A stretch of DNA of 38,246 nucleotides from Gemmatimonadota bacterium. Its GTDB lineage: Bacteria > JAAXHH01. Positions 28,727 to 38,241 of the stretch are shown piece after piece. A model generated the notes under the pieces. It searched no databases. It saw only the letters and a list, made by a program, of their open reading frames with translations, and was not told the DNA's origin. Positions within the stretch are counted from its first letter, which is position 1, and every line of letters starts with the position of its first letter. The translations under genes were made by a program, and so were the position numbers. Location: contig JAPOOT010000249.1 of the NCBI GenBank assembly GCA_026713285.1, positions 1 to 38,246 of the forward strand, in the 5' to 3' direction.

Positions 28727-31700
28727 CTAGAAATCGGCGCCGATCGTGAAGAAGAACTGGGTATCGTTCAGCGCATTCCTAAGACGGTACGAACGCGTGC
28801 CTGGAAACTCGGACTCCAGTCCCCCGGGCACAGTGGGAAGGTTCTCGTTGTTGTACCAGGAGGGCCGTTTACCCAGGTCGAACTGACGGGCTATATCGAA
28901 CTTAAGTATCAGGAAACCCACACGGGCCCGCGCACCGATGCCGTAGGCCACGGCGACCGGACCGCCCGACAGTTCTTCCATCATGCCGGGCCCCAACCCG
29001 TTGTCCCGCATCAGCGACCCGTCGACGAAGTCTCCCACATTGGGATAGCCCGCATACTGATTGGCCTGCACGGCGCTTGTGTTCTGGTCCCACGCACTGC
29101 CTGCGTCGATGAACAACGAGCCCCGGATCTGCTGGAAGACCAGCGGCAGCGGCCACCCCATGGCCAGCACATCGACTAAAGGAAAACGGAACTCCGCGTT
29201 GACCATCGCGACCTTGCTCCCCCAGACGGACCAGTAGTTGGCGCCACGGAAATCATAGGGCCCGCCAAAGGGAAAGAGTTCCTGGTCGCGCCCCTCGCTG
29301 GCCAGTCCGAACAGACGAAAGGCAAAGGCGTACCGCTGCAACACGTTGATGTACGTTCGGTAATCGATGAAGGCGCGCGTGTACTGGAGTTCGCCGAATG
29401 TCGGGGTTATTTCGATGCGGCCCCGGGCGCCGGCGATCGGACCGGTAACGCCATAGAGCGTGTGATCGGTGACCAGGGCGGCGGTGGGCTGCACGAAATT
29501 CACGCTGCCCAGGCTCCCGCGCCGGTTCCGTCGGATGCCGAAGTAATTGAAACTCACGTCCACCAGTTCACGGGACCTGTGCACCCCCTGGATACCCAGT
29601 TCCAGGCGGCTGAACTTGCTGAAAGGCCGGCTTACGAAGAGATGCACGCCGCGATTGATCTGGGTCGTAACCTGGGTAAGGATGGGGCTCTGGTAGTTGT
29701 AGAACAGATCATAGCTGTACTGAAAAGCCGCCACGCTCCAGTTGACGCGCCGAGTCAGGTTGGTGTACTGGAGCAGCAGGTTCGCGTCCGTCAGGGAACC
29801 GAATACATTGGCTCCCACCAGAATCTTGTGATTATTCAGGATATCGCTGAAGGAAAGAAGGGAACTGCCCACCAGACCGACGTTCGTGGCGTAACCCGCA
29901 TTCCCGCCGATATAGTCGAGGCCGAAGTCGGGGGAGTACTTCTTCTTCGTGAATGTGCCGTCGATCCATGCGGTAGTATCCGGCAATTCGCCACCCGGCC
30001 CGATTCCTCTGGCGACGGGACCGAAAGGAAACTCCGGCTGCTGCAGAAGATCGGAACTTCCTGTCTCTTCCGGCTCCTCCCGCGGTGTGGTTTCATTCGT
30101 GGCGGACGTCGTATCGGGAGGTTCTGTAAGTACGGTCTGGATCGTGGTGACCTTCTCCTCGGCAACCTTCCCCTCGGTAACCTTTTCCTCGTCCTGTGCT
30201 GAAATCGACTGACTCGTCTCGGCGTCGGCATCGGAGTCCGGTGACGCGGACTCGGTACCGTCGATCGCCACTTCCGGGTCCGGCGACGTACCATCGCCGT
30301 CCTCGCCGTCGGCGGTTTCTTCCGTAGGTTCGGTCCTGAGCGGAGGGGCCAGTTGCGCTGCGTCGGGTGAGGCGCCGGGCGTCGCCGATTTTGCGTGATC
30401 GTAGGGCTCTTTCATCAGCGATACCGGATCGCTGATGGAGAACAGGTCGAATCCGCCCCAGGACAGGGAAGAAAAAACCATCCGGTCAGCCTTCTGCGCC
30501 CAGCTTATGGCGGGGCCCGCGGCCGTAACGTTGGTCACCCCGGTGAGGATGTTGGTAATCTGGTAGGTCTCGCCTGATTTCATGTCCCGAATAAAAATAT
30601 TGGAAATACCGGTGCGGTCCGATATGAAGGCGATCTTCTCGCCATCGGCGGACCATTGAGGCGAGATGCTTTTTCCGATCTGGTCAGGGATCTTTTCGAC
30701 TTCCCCCGTGGCCAGGTCGTATACCGCCAGTTGCTGATAACCGAAAGTGAGCGTCCGGAAATTGGTCACGTCGCCCCGGTCCGTGGAAAAAGCGATCTGG
30801 CTGCCGTCAGGCGACCACACGGGATCACGATCGGTGTACCGGTCCTGGGTCAGGGCGCGCAGGTTCTCTCCCGTGGCGTCTATCACGTACAGGTCCGACT
30901 GTCCGCCCTGCAGGCCGACGAAGACCAGCTGGCTGCCGTCGGGCGACCAACTCGGCGACGTGGCGCCGTCGAGATCGACCTTGATGCGCCGGACGACCTT
31001 CCTCCTCCTCACGTCCATGATATACAAGGCGTCCCGCGCCCCCACCTTGGCCGGGAAGGCGATGTACTGCTCATCGGGCGACCAGGAAATAGACGTGGAG
31101 AAAAACCGGAGGGACTCGAAATCGGCCGAGCGTTCGCCCTCGACCAGCTTGGAGATCACCTCGCCGTTGATGGCGGAGGCCAGGTAGATGTCGTTGTACA
31201 GGCTTTTATTTGAGATGAAAACCAGCTTGTCTCCACGCGGCGAAATCGCCGGGGCGAGATGTATACCCGCCCGGGATTCCCTGACGTCGGTCAGTTGCCG
31301 GGCAAAGGCCTGCGGCTTTTCGTATTCCTTGATCTGTGGCAGGTAGGTCTGGCGCACGTGCTCGTTCCATTCGTCGGAGAGCTTCTCGATATCCTTGCCG
31401 ATGGACGAACGGAAGGCTTCGTCCACGTTTCGCAGGCGGCCGACCTTGCGGAGTATCTCGCCGATCTTGCGATCTCCGTACCGGTCGCCTATGTAGGCGA
31501 AGAGCGCCTGGCCGAACCGGTAGACGCCGAAACTGTAGTCCATGGCGGGGATGGACGCCGGGAGATATCCCTGCAGCGCCGCGTCGCGCAGCCACATGTG
31601 GGTATAGGCGTCGATTCGGCCCAGGGACAGGTACTCCGCCATGCCCTCCATGAACCACAGCGGGGCGATGAAGGCCATGGGATTCAGGATGGAGACGCCG

Positions 31701-32164
31701 GGACCGGCGCCGTAGATCGCGTCACCCTGGAAGGCGTGAACGAGTTCGTGGGTGAGTACGTGCTCCAGTTCCGCGTACGATCCCGTGAAGGGCAGCAGTA
31801 TGCGGTTCTTGTTGAATTCCGTCACGCCGCCGGTGCCCTCGCTGATGAAGCCCGGCAGGACGTTGGTCTGCTGGAAATCGGTATGGGAGGCGTACAGGAT
31901 GATCGGGATCTTGTCGCTGAACCTGTGCTGCAGTATGCGGCTCAGACGGTTATAGGACCGTTCCGCCATCCGTGCGGCATCGTAGGCCGCCTCTTCCTCT
32001 CCCTGGTAGAAGTAGATTTCGAAGTGGGGCGTGGAGATGATTTCCCACTTGAAGTCGCGGTATTGGACCTTGTTCCGCCCGAAGTAATCCCCCTGGGCGA
32101 ACGCTGCCGCAGGCATGGCCAGCAGGCACAGGAACGCCAGAATAAACCGCAACCTATGTGGCAT
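28727..32164 (-). CDS. Multidomain envelope protein: peptidase-MA-like metalloprotease, TolB/PD40 beta-propeller, Omp85-like surface-antigen barrel
   Basis: ATG at 32164 with signal peptide MPHRLRFILAFLCLLAMPAAAFAQ; LEHVLTHELVHAFQG...WFMEGMAEYLSLG (HExxH plus downstream Glu); several SPDG PD40 repeats; C-terminal FPFGGPYDFRGANYWSVWGSKVAMVNAEFRFPLVDVL and terminal FTIGADF. Confidence 0.85.
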   Translation of the reverse strand: MPHRLRFILAFLCLLAMPAAAFAQGDYFGRNKVQYRDFKWEIISTPHFEIYFYQGEEEAAYDAARMAERSYNRLSRILQHRFSDKIPIILYASHTDFQQTNVLPGFISEGTGGVTEFNKNRILLPFTGSYAELEHVLTHELVHAFQGDAIYGAGPGVSILNPMAFIAPLWFMEGMAEYLSLGRIDAYTHMWLRDAALQGYLPASIPAMDYSFGVYRFGQALFAYIGDRYGDRKIGEILRKVGRLRNVDEAFRSSIGKDIEKLSDEWNEHVRQTYLPQIKEYEKPQAFARQLTDVRESRAGIHLAPAISPRGDKLVFISNKSLYNDIYLASAINGEVISKLVEGERSADFESLRFFSTSISWSPDEQYIAFPAKVGARDALYIMDVRRRKVVRRIKVDLDGATSPSWSPDGSQLVFVGLQGGQSDLYVIDATGENLRALTQDRYTDRDPVWSPDGSQIAFSTDRGDVTNFRTLTFGYQQLAVYDLATGEVEKIPDQIGKSISPQWSADGEKIAFISDRTGISNIFIRDMKSGETYQITNILTGVTNVTAAGPAISWAQKADRMVFSSLSWGGFDLFSISDPVSLMKEPYDHAKSATPGASPDAAQLAPPLRTEPTEETADGEDGDGTSPDPEVAIDGTESASPDSDADAETSQSISAQDEEKVTEGKVAEEKVTTIQTVLTEPPDTTSATNETTPREEPEETGSSDLLQQPEFPFGPVARGIGPGGELPDTTAWIDGTFTKKKYSPDFGLDYIGGNAGYATNVGLVGSSLLSFSDILNNHKILVGANVFGSLTDANLLLQYTNLTRRVNWSVAAFQYSYDLFYNYQSPILTQVTTQINRGVHLFVSRPFSKFSRLELGIQGVHRSRELVDVSFNYFGIRRNRRGSLGSVNFVQPTAALVTDHTLYGVTGPIAGARGRIEITPTFGELQYTRAFIDYRTYINVLQRYAFAFRLFGLASEGRDQELFPFGGPYDFRGANYWSVWGSKVAMVNAEFRFPLVDVLAMGWPLPLVFQQIRGSLFIDAGSAWDQNTSAVQANQYAGYPNVGDFVDGSLMRDNGLGPGMMEELSGGPVAVAYGIGARARVGFLILKFDIARQFDLGKRPSWYNNENLPTVPGGLESEFPGTRSYRLRNALNDTQFFFTIGADF

Positions 32165-32274
32165 TTTCAGTCTCCTTGACGATGGACACATCTTACGGGA
32201 ACCCGCACTTGGTGTCAAGCCAATATTGGACCTCCGGGAACCGTTCGGCGTAGCGGAACAAGCCCGCCCTGGAC

Positions 32275-32316
32275 AAGTCCATACTCGATTGCACCAAAGT
32301 CCATACTCGATTGCAC
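32275..32316. repeat. Direct repeat, two 20-bp identical copies at 22-bp spacing, upstream of the peptidase-Omp85 gene
   Basis: aagtccatactcgattgcac at 32275-32294 and 32297-32316. Confidence 0.9.
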
Positions 32317-32462
32317 GAAAAACCGCACACAAAGTTTCGATTTTATGCACGCGACCGGTTCCCGCACCGTGCGGAACGGCAATGAGCGGGCGCCGGAAGC
32401 GTCCGCCGTCATATTCAGCTGTCCGTATTCAAAGGGTTGACAACCCGCTCGGAGGGGATCTT

Positions 32463-35237
32463 TCAGAAACGCACCGCCACGCCGGCGGAAAGCAACCGGC
32501 CGATTTCAGGCGCACCGATGAAGGAACGGTATTTGTTGTTGAAAAGGTTGCTGGCTTCCACGCTGAAAGTAAGGGGCGCGAACTCGTACGCGGCGTTTAC
32601 ATCGAATAGCGTATAGGAGTCGATAGGCCCTCCGTACACGCCGTCCATCATGGGGAAGGGGCCTCTGTAACTGAGCTTTCCACCCAGGGTCAGGGGCCAT
32701 TTGGACGGCCGGAACGTAACGCCTCCGCTGAACTTGTGCTTCGGCGCGTTGAGGGGAACGTCGCCGAGGCTTTCCACGTTCTCGAACAGGTTCTGGTTGA
32801 TGAAGGAGTAGCCGCCCGTGATGTTCCAGGACCGGTTGGGGAAATAGGAAAACCCCATGTCGGCGCCGTAGACCGTGACGTCGCCGAAATTCCGGTAAGT
32901 CAACGCCACCGCCGTGGGATCGGAAACCTCCTCCGGCGTGATGGTTCCGAAGGGGATCATCGCGGCGCCGTCCGCGATCTGTTCGATGTATCCGTTGATT
33001 TCATCCCCGTGGTCGCCGTTCCCGTTGCCGCCGAGACCCGGTTGGTCGAGCAGAACGATCAGACTGGCAAGCAGCGCGTTCTCGGGGGCGGCCAGATAGT
33101 CGTCGATACCCTGTCTCAGTGCGGTTCGGACAGACTCGGCGTCGAGAAACACGGAAGGCGTGAAAATCCACAGAGGCAGGGTATAGTCGGTCATCTGCGT
33201 GCGGTAGAAATCGGCTGCCAGGACCAGTTTGTTCTTGATCACACCCTTGTATCCGACCTCGAAGGTCTGCGTTATGGTCGGGCGTATCTTGTCTAAGTCC
33301 TGGACGGATGATGCGTCCAGGGGAACGAATTCTTCCGTTTCAGGACTGAGCAGCCCCAGGCTGTTCCTCAGTCCCGAGAGCTGCACAGGGATCACGTTGG
33401 TGAACTGCGCGGCCAGCTCCGGCGTTACGATGCCCCCGCTGTCCCGACCCAGTTGCCTGACCATCTCAGCGACGAACAGTTCCCTTGCCGCACCCCACAG
33501 CATGTTGTTCGCGACCGGATCATCAAGACGCAGGAAGGTATCCCTCGACAGCCCGGAAACCGTGGCGAAAGGCGACCGGTACATGGGGAGGCCGGCTTCG
33601 TCCCGGCGGAATGTGAAGGCGTTGGCCGCGCCGTAGGACCGGATGTCGATGGTGTTGTCGGGTCCCAGGCCCAGGTCGCCGAAAAGCGCGCCGAAACCAA
33701 AGGCATCGTTGACGGCCTTCAAGTCCAGCGAGAACGTCGTCACCGTCGGCGTGTTGAACGCCCGGTTATAGGTGAACCTGAAGGTGCTTTCCGGATTGGG
33801 CTTGAGTACCAGCGCCGCCCTGGGCGAGAATACAACGTTATCGAGCCTGTTGTGCTCATCCAGGCGGCCGGCCAGCATCAGGCTCACCTCGTCGGTAAAC
33901 CTGGTCTCGCTCTGCAGGTAGACCCCGTATTCGTTGGTCTGGTCATCGTCCTCGTTGTCGCCGTGAATGGTCCCCTCGGTCCGGGGACGGGTGAGCAGCA
34001 GGTCCGCCCCGTAGACGAACTGCTGTCGCTGGCCGATGTCCCTGGTGTGCTGCAACTGCATGACCGTCAGCGACGACTTGTCCACGATGCTTTCATCGGT
34101 GCGAAGAAGCCTGGTTTCTCCCGCATCGCTCTTGTTGTAGAAGAACTGGCCGAACCAGCCCTTGTACTGCATGCGGCCCTGGAGATGTGTATACAGCCAG
34201 TCTTTGCCCTGTGCCGAGCCCTGTCCCGTCATCTGGATACTGCTGCTTTTGGAGTACCCGGCCGATGTGATGAACGTCAGTTCTTCCGTAGGCCGCAAGT
34301 CGAGCCTGATCTCTCCGTACTGGCCTTCGATACCAAAATCCCGCGGCACGATTTCTTCCGGATCGTGGAATTCCCAGTCCCGGGCCTTCAGGTACTTGCC
34401 GGAGATCTTGAGTCCGATCTTGTCGTTGACGCTGCTGGCATGGCGGAAGGAGGCCTTGCGCAGGCTGCGTTCTCCCCCGGAAAGGGATACGAAGTTGCCC
34501 TCCGACCCGAATGGGGAGCGCGAAATGATGTGCATCACGCCGTTGGAGCTGTTGGGACCGTAAAGCGCAGAACCCGGGCCCCGGACGATCTCGATGCGTT
34601 CGATGTCCTCGCTGGTGATGGGAATGACTTGGAAGGAGTTGATACGTAACGACGGGATCCGCGCGATCCGGTTGTCCACCATGGTAAGCAGGAGACCCGA
34701 TATCGCCTTGTTGAATCCCCGGATCACGGTGCTGGCCTGTACGACGCCCGTCTTCGCGTAATCGACGCCGCTGAGGTCCTTGATGTGTTCGTTGACGGCC
34801 AGCGCCTGGGAATCCCTGATGTCCCGCATTTCGATCACTTCGACGGACGCCGGAGCGTCCAGGGCCTTTTCACGCTTGCGGGAGGCCGAGACCACGACCT
34901 CCTGGCCCACGAGCACCGAGGCGGCCAGCACGAAATCCCTTGCCGTGCGCGCACCGCCGCGAACCATGACCCCGGACGTGGTAAACGACTCGTAACCCAG
35001 GAAAGTAACGGAGACCTCGTACACCCCGGCGGGAAGTCCGTCTACACGGTACATTCCCCTGTCATCGCTCGTCGAGCCCCGCAACCCATCGATCGCGGGA
35101 CTTTTGACCACGACGGTGGCTCCGAAGAGAAACTCTCCGCTGTCCGATACGATCCTGCCGGCCAGACTGCCCGTCTCCTGCGCCGCCGCCGGGACCGCCG
35201 TCATGATCAGGGCCATCAAAAGGCCTGACAGTCGCAT
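32463..35237 (-). CDS. TonB-dependent receptor with N-terminal carboxypeptidase-regulatory-like domain
   Basis: ATG at 35237 with AGGAAGGA upstream; signal peptide MRLSGLLMALIMTAVPAAAQ; LAGRIVSDSGEFLFGATVVV...GVYEVSVTFLGYESF; plug VIRGFNKAISGLLLTMVDNR, IERIEIVRGPGSALYGPNSSNGVMHIISR; terminal VRF. Confidence 0.93.
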   Translation of the reverse strand: MRLSGLLMALIMTAVPAAAQETGSLAGRIVSDSGEFLFGATVVVKSPAIDGLRGSTSDDRGMYRVDGLPAGVYEVSVTFLGYESFTTSGVMVRGGARTARDFVLAASVLVGQEVVVSASRKREKALDAPASVEVIEMRDIRDSQALAVNEHIKDLSGVDYAKTGVVQASTVIRGFNKAISGLLLTMVDNRIARIPSLRINSFQVIPITSEDIERIEIVRGPGSALYGPNSSNGVMHIISRSPFGSEGNFVSLSGGERSLRKASFRHASSVNDKIGLKISGKYLKARDWEFHDPEEIVPRDFGIEGQYGEIRLDLRPTEELTFITSAGYSKSSSIQMTGQGSAQGKDWLYTHLQGRMQYKGWFGQFFYNKSDAGETRLLRTDESIVDKSSLTVMQLQHTRDIGQRQQFVYGADLLLTRPRTEGTIHGDNEDDDQTNEYGVYLQSETRFTDEVSLMLAGRLDEHNRLDNVVFSPRAALVLKPNPESTFRFTYNRAFNTPTVTTFSLDLKAVNDAFGFGALFGDLGLGPDNTIDIRSYGAANAFTFRRDEAGLPMYRSPFATVSGLSRDTFLRLDDPVANNMLWGAARELFVAEMVRQLGRDSGGIVTPELAAQFTNVIPVQLSGLRNSLGLLSPETEEFVPLDASSVQDLDKIRPTITQTFEVGYKGVIKNKLVLAADFYRTQMTDYTLPLWIFTPSVFLDAESVRTALRQGIDDYLAAPENALLASLIVLLDQPGLGGNGNGDHGDEINGYIEQIADGAAMIPFGTITPEEVSDPTAVALTYRNFGDVTVYGADMGFSYFPNRSWNITGGYSFINQNLFENVESLGDVPLNAPKHKFSGGVTFRPSKWPLTLGGKLSYRGPFPMMDGVYGGPIDSYTLFDVNAAYEFAPLTFSVEASNLFNNKYRSFIGAPEIGRLLSAGVAVRF

Positions 35238-35271
35238 CTGAGCGATTCCTTCCTGCATGGATGAGCCGTGA

Positions 35272-35324
35272 GAAATAAAGGGGCCGGCGCCGACGCGGTA
35301 TCGGTCTTTATTTCGCGTCGGCGC
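35272..35324 (-). promoter_or_regulatory. Structured leader/intergenic element (long-range stem plus potential pseudoknot) before TonB receptor
   Basis: 11-bp perfect stem GCGCCGACGCG (35287-35297)/CGCGTCGGCGC (35314-35324); GAAATAAAG (35272-35280) is complementary to CTTTATTTC (35306-35314) within the loop. Confidence 0.5.
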
Positions 35325-35406
35325 GGCTAAGCTATTCACACTACCTAATTACTTATAGAATATGAACATATGCGGATTTGTCAAGCGAATTACCGCCTGC
35401 CTTGGA

Positions 35407-38241
35407 TCAGAATCGCACCGCAAGACCCGCCATGACCATGCGCCCGATCATCGGCGCTCCGACAAACGCCTGGTACTCGCTGTTGAACAGATTCCCGGCC
35501 TCTACGCTAAGGGTGAGATTCGAGAACACGTAGGAGACATTCAAGTCCACAACGGAATGAGACTCCACGTCCCCCGCATACACGCCATCGGCCATCTCGA
35601 ATGGCCCGCGGTAACGAATGCGGGCGCCGAGGGTGAGCGGCGTGCCCGACGGCTTGAACCCGATCGCCATGGACAACTTGTCACGCGGCGCGTTCAACGG
35701 TATGTCATCGAGGCCATCCACGTTCTCAAACAGGTTCGTGTTGATATGGGAATAGCTGCCCGACAGGTTCCACGCGTCGCTGGGATGATAGGAGAACCCG
35801 ATGTCCGCGCCGTAGTACGAAACTTCCCCGAAGTTGCGGTAAGTCAGCATCACGGCATTGGGGTCCGTAGCCTCTGCCGGGGTCACCGTGCCGAACGGTA
35901 TCGAAGCCGCCGTACTCGTGAATATCCCTGCCAGTTCGTCCACCGGCGATCCGTTTCCGTTGCCGCCCAGGCCCAGTGCGGGATCGTCGATCGCCGCGGC
36001 GATCTGGGCCAACTGCGCGTTCTCCGGAAGGGCCAGTTGCTGCGCGATCCCCGCTCCCAGGGCCGTGCTCAGCGGTCCGGGATCGAGGAAGACATTGGGC
36101 GTCACGATATGAATCGAGCTGATGAAATCGTGGATCTTGTTCCGGTAGAAATCCGCGGTCAGCACCAGCTTGTTGCCGATGACGCCTTTGTATCCCACTT
36201 CAAACGTCTCGGTAATGGACGGTCTCATCGGGTCGATGTCCCTGACCGCAGACGGATCGACCGGATTGAAGGTACCCGTGCCCGTGTCCAGTATGCCCAG
36301 CGAATTCGTGAGCCCCGGCAGGGCGGACGGGATGACGCCCGGGAAAGCGGCGGCCAGTTGCGCCGCCTGCTGGGATGCCAGTTGCCCCGCGTTCTGAGCC
36401 GGAATCCCAAGCGAAATCAAATACTGCGTGATGAGGGGGACCGCCAGTCCCTGGAGCTGCGGCGTAAGCTGCGCCAGTACCGCCCCGCGGGCTACGCCCC
36501 AGAGGAGATTGGTGCTGGCCGGATCGTTCATGGGGAGATAGGTGTCCACGGGCAGCCCTGCCACGGGAGCGAAAGGCGAACGGTACATGGGCAGGCCGTT
36601 GTCTCCACGTCGGAACGAGAACTGCGAGTTGACGCCCTGCGTGCGCAGATCGATGGTGCGGTCCGGTCCCAGGCCCAGGGCGCCGAAATTCCTGCCCAGA
36701 CCGTATGGATCGGAACTCGCAATCAGATCGAGAAAGTAATGCACCGAACTGGGTGTGCCGAACGCCCGGTTGTACGTCAGCCTGAGCGTACTCTCCGTCG
36801 AAGGCTTGATTACCAGGGCCGCGCGGGGTGAGAACACCGGGTCTTCGATCTTGCTGTGCTCGTCCAGCCGGCCGGCCAGCATCAGGCTGACCTGGTCGTT
36901 CAGGACCGTTTCGCTTTGAATGTAGAGGCCATACTCATCCAGATTGTCGCGGTCTTCGAATTGACCGTGGGTCGTGTTGCCAGTGTTGGGCCGGGTCAGC
37001 AACACGTCCGCGCCATAGGTGAACTGCTGCCGGTCGCCCAGTCCGAAATTATGCTGAAGCTGCATCACGGTCAATCTCGAGGTATCCACGATCGGCTGGT
37101 TGGTCCGGAGCAGCTTGGTCTCGCCCGCGTCGTTCATGTTGAGAAAGATCTGGGCGAACCAGCCCTTGTACTGCGTCCGCGCCTGGAAGAACCGGGTGGA
37201 CCAGTCGACGGCCTGCGCCGCGCCCTGCCCGGTCATCTGAATGGCTTTGATCCGGGAATACCCCGCCGAGCCGATGATGGACAGGTCGTCCGTGGGACGA
37301 AGGTCGACTCGTATCTCCCCGAGCAGACGTTCGTTGTCGGCATCCCGGGGACTGACCTCCGCGGGGTCGTTGTATTCCCATTCCCGGGCCTTCGAATACT
37401 CGCCCGAAACCTTGAACCCTATCTTTTCGTCGACACTGCTGGCGTGCCGGAAGGTCGCCTTGCGCAGACTGCGCTCCCCGCCGTACACGGCCAACGAGTT
37501 GCCTTCCGAACCGATGGGCGAGCGGGTCACGATGTGCATGACCCCGTTGGCGCTGTTGGGACCGTAAAGGGCGGAACCCGGTCCGCGGACGACCTCGATG
37601 CGCTGGATGTCCTCGCTCGTGATGGGAATGGCACTGCCCATGTTGAGCCGGAGCGAGGCGATCCGCGCGATCCGGTTGTCCACCATCTGCAGGAGGGACC
37701 CGGTAAACGTGCGGTTGAATCCCCGGATCACAGTGGAGCTCTGGGAAACGCCGACCTTGGCCTGGTCCACGCCGCCCAGGTCCTTGATATAGTCGGTTAC
37801 CGACAGCGACGGCCGGTTCATGATCTCGTCCAGCTCGACCACGGATACGGAAGCCGGCGCGTCGAGCAGCTTCTCCTGTTTACGCGACGCGGAAACCACG
37901 ACCTGCTGCCCGATCAGCGTCGTAGCCGCAAGGCCGATGTCAAGCCGCGTGGTTTCACCGCCCCGGACCGCCACGGCGGCCATGGTGACCGATTCATAGC
38001 CTAGAAAGGAGGCCGTCACGTCATATACGCCAGACGGCAGGCCGTCGACACGAAAGGCCCCCTCGCCGTCGCTCGTCGTTCCGCGCAATTCATCGATCGC
38101 GTCACCCCCGATCACGATATTGGCGCCGATCAACGCCATTCCGTCTTCGGCCGCGATCCTGCCGGCCAGGCTGCCGGTCTCCTGGGCCGCCGCCGGCCAA
38201 ACGCTGAACAGCAAGAGCAGCATCACGCTCGTAGTGCGCAT
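35407..38241 (-). CDS. TonB-dependent receptor (tandem paralog of the adjacent one)
   Basis: 944 aa; signal peptide MRTTSVMLLLLFSVWPAAAQ; LAGRIAAEDGMALIGANIVI; VIRGFNRTFTGSLLQMVDNR; IQRIEVVRGPGSALYGPNSANGVMHIVTRSPIGSEGNS; terminal VRF. Confidence 0.93.
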   Translation of the reverse strand: MRTTSVMLLLLFSVWPAAAQETGSLAGRIAAEDGMALIGANIVIGGDAIDELRGTTSDGEGAFRVDGLPSGVYDVTASFLGYESVTMAAVAVRGGETTRLDIGLAATTLIGQQVVVSASRKQEKLLDAPASVSVVELDEIMNRPSLSVTDYIKDLGGVDQAKVGVSQSSTVIRGFNRTFTGSLLQMVDNRIARIASLRLNMGSAIPITSEDIQRIEVVRGPGSALYGPNSANGVMHIVTRSPIGSEGNSLAVYGGERSLRKATFRHASSVDEKIGFKVSGEYSKAREWEYNDPAEVSPRDADNERLLGEIRVDLRPTDDLSIIGSAGYSRIKAIQMTGQGAAQAVDWSTRFFQARTQYKGWFAQIFLNMNDAGETKLLRTNQPIVDTSRLTVMQLQHNFGLGDRQQFTYGADVLLTRPNTGNTTHGQFEDRDNLDEYGLYIQSETVLNDQVSLMLAGRLDEHSKIEDPVFSPRAALVIKPSTESTLRLTYNRAFGTPSSVHYFLDLIASSDPYGLGRNFGALGLGPDRTIDLRTQGVNSQFSFRRGDNGLPMYRSPFAPVAGLPVDTYLPMNDPASTNLLWGVARGAVLAQLTPQLQGLAVPLITQYLISLGIPAQNAGQLASQQAAQLAAAFPGVIPSALPGLTNSLGILDTGTGTFNPVDPSAVRDIDPMRPSITETFEVGYKGVIGNKLVLTADFYRNKIHDFISSIHIVTPNVFLDPGPLSTALGAGIAQQLALPENAQLAQIAAAIDDPALGLGGNGNGSPVDELAGIFTSTAASIPFGTVTPAEATDPNAVMLTYRNFGEVSYYGADIGFSYHPSDAWNLSGSYSHINTNLFENVDGLDDIPLNAPRDKLSMAIGFKPSGTPLTLGARIRYRGPFEMADGVYAGDVESHSVVDLNVSYVFSNLTLSVEAGNLFNSEYQAFVGAPMIGRMVMAGLAVRF

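Noticed and set aside
35362-36831. 489-aa plus-strand ORF (and 36856-38004, 33453-34649) opposite the TonB receptors
   Set aside because: Antisense to well-supported TonB-dependent receptors; composition typical of reverse-frame translation in GC-rich DNA.
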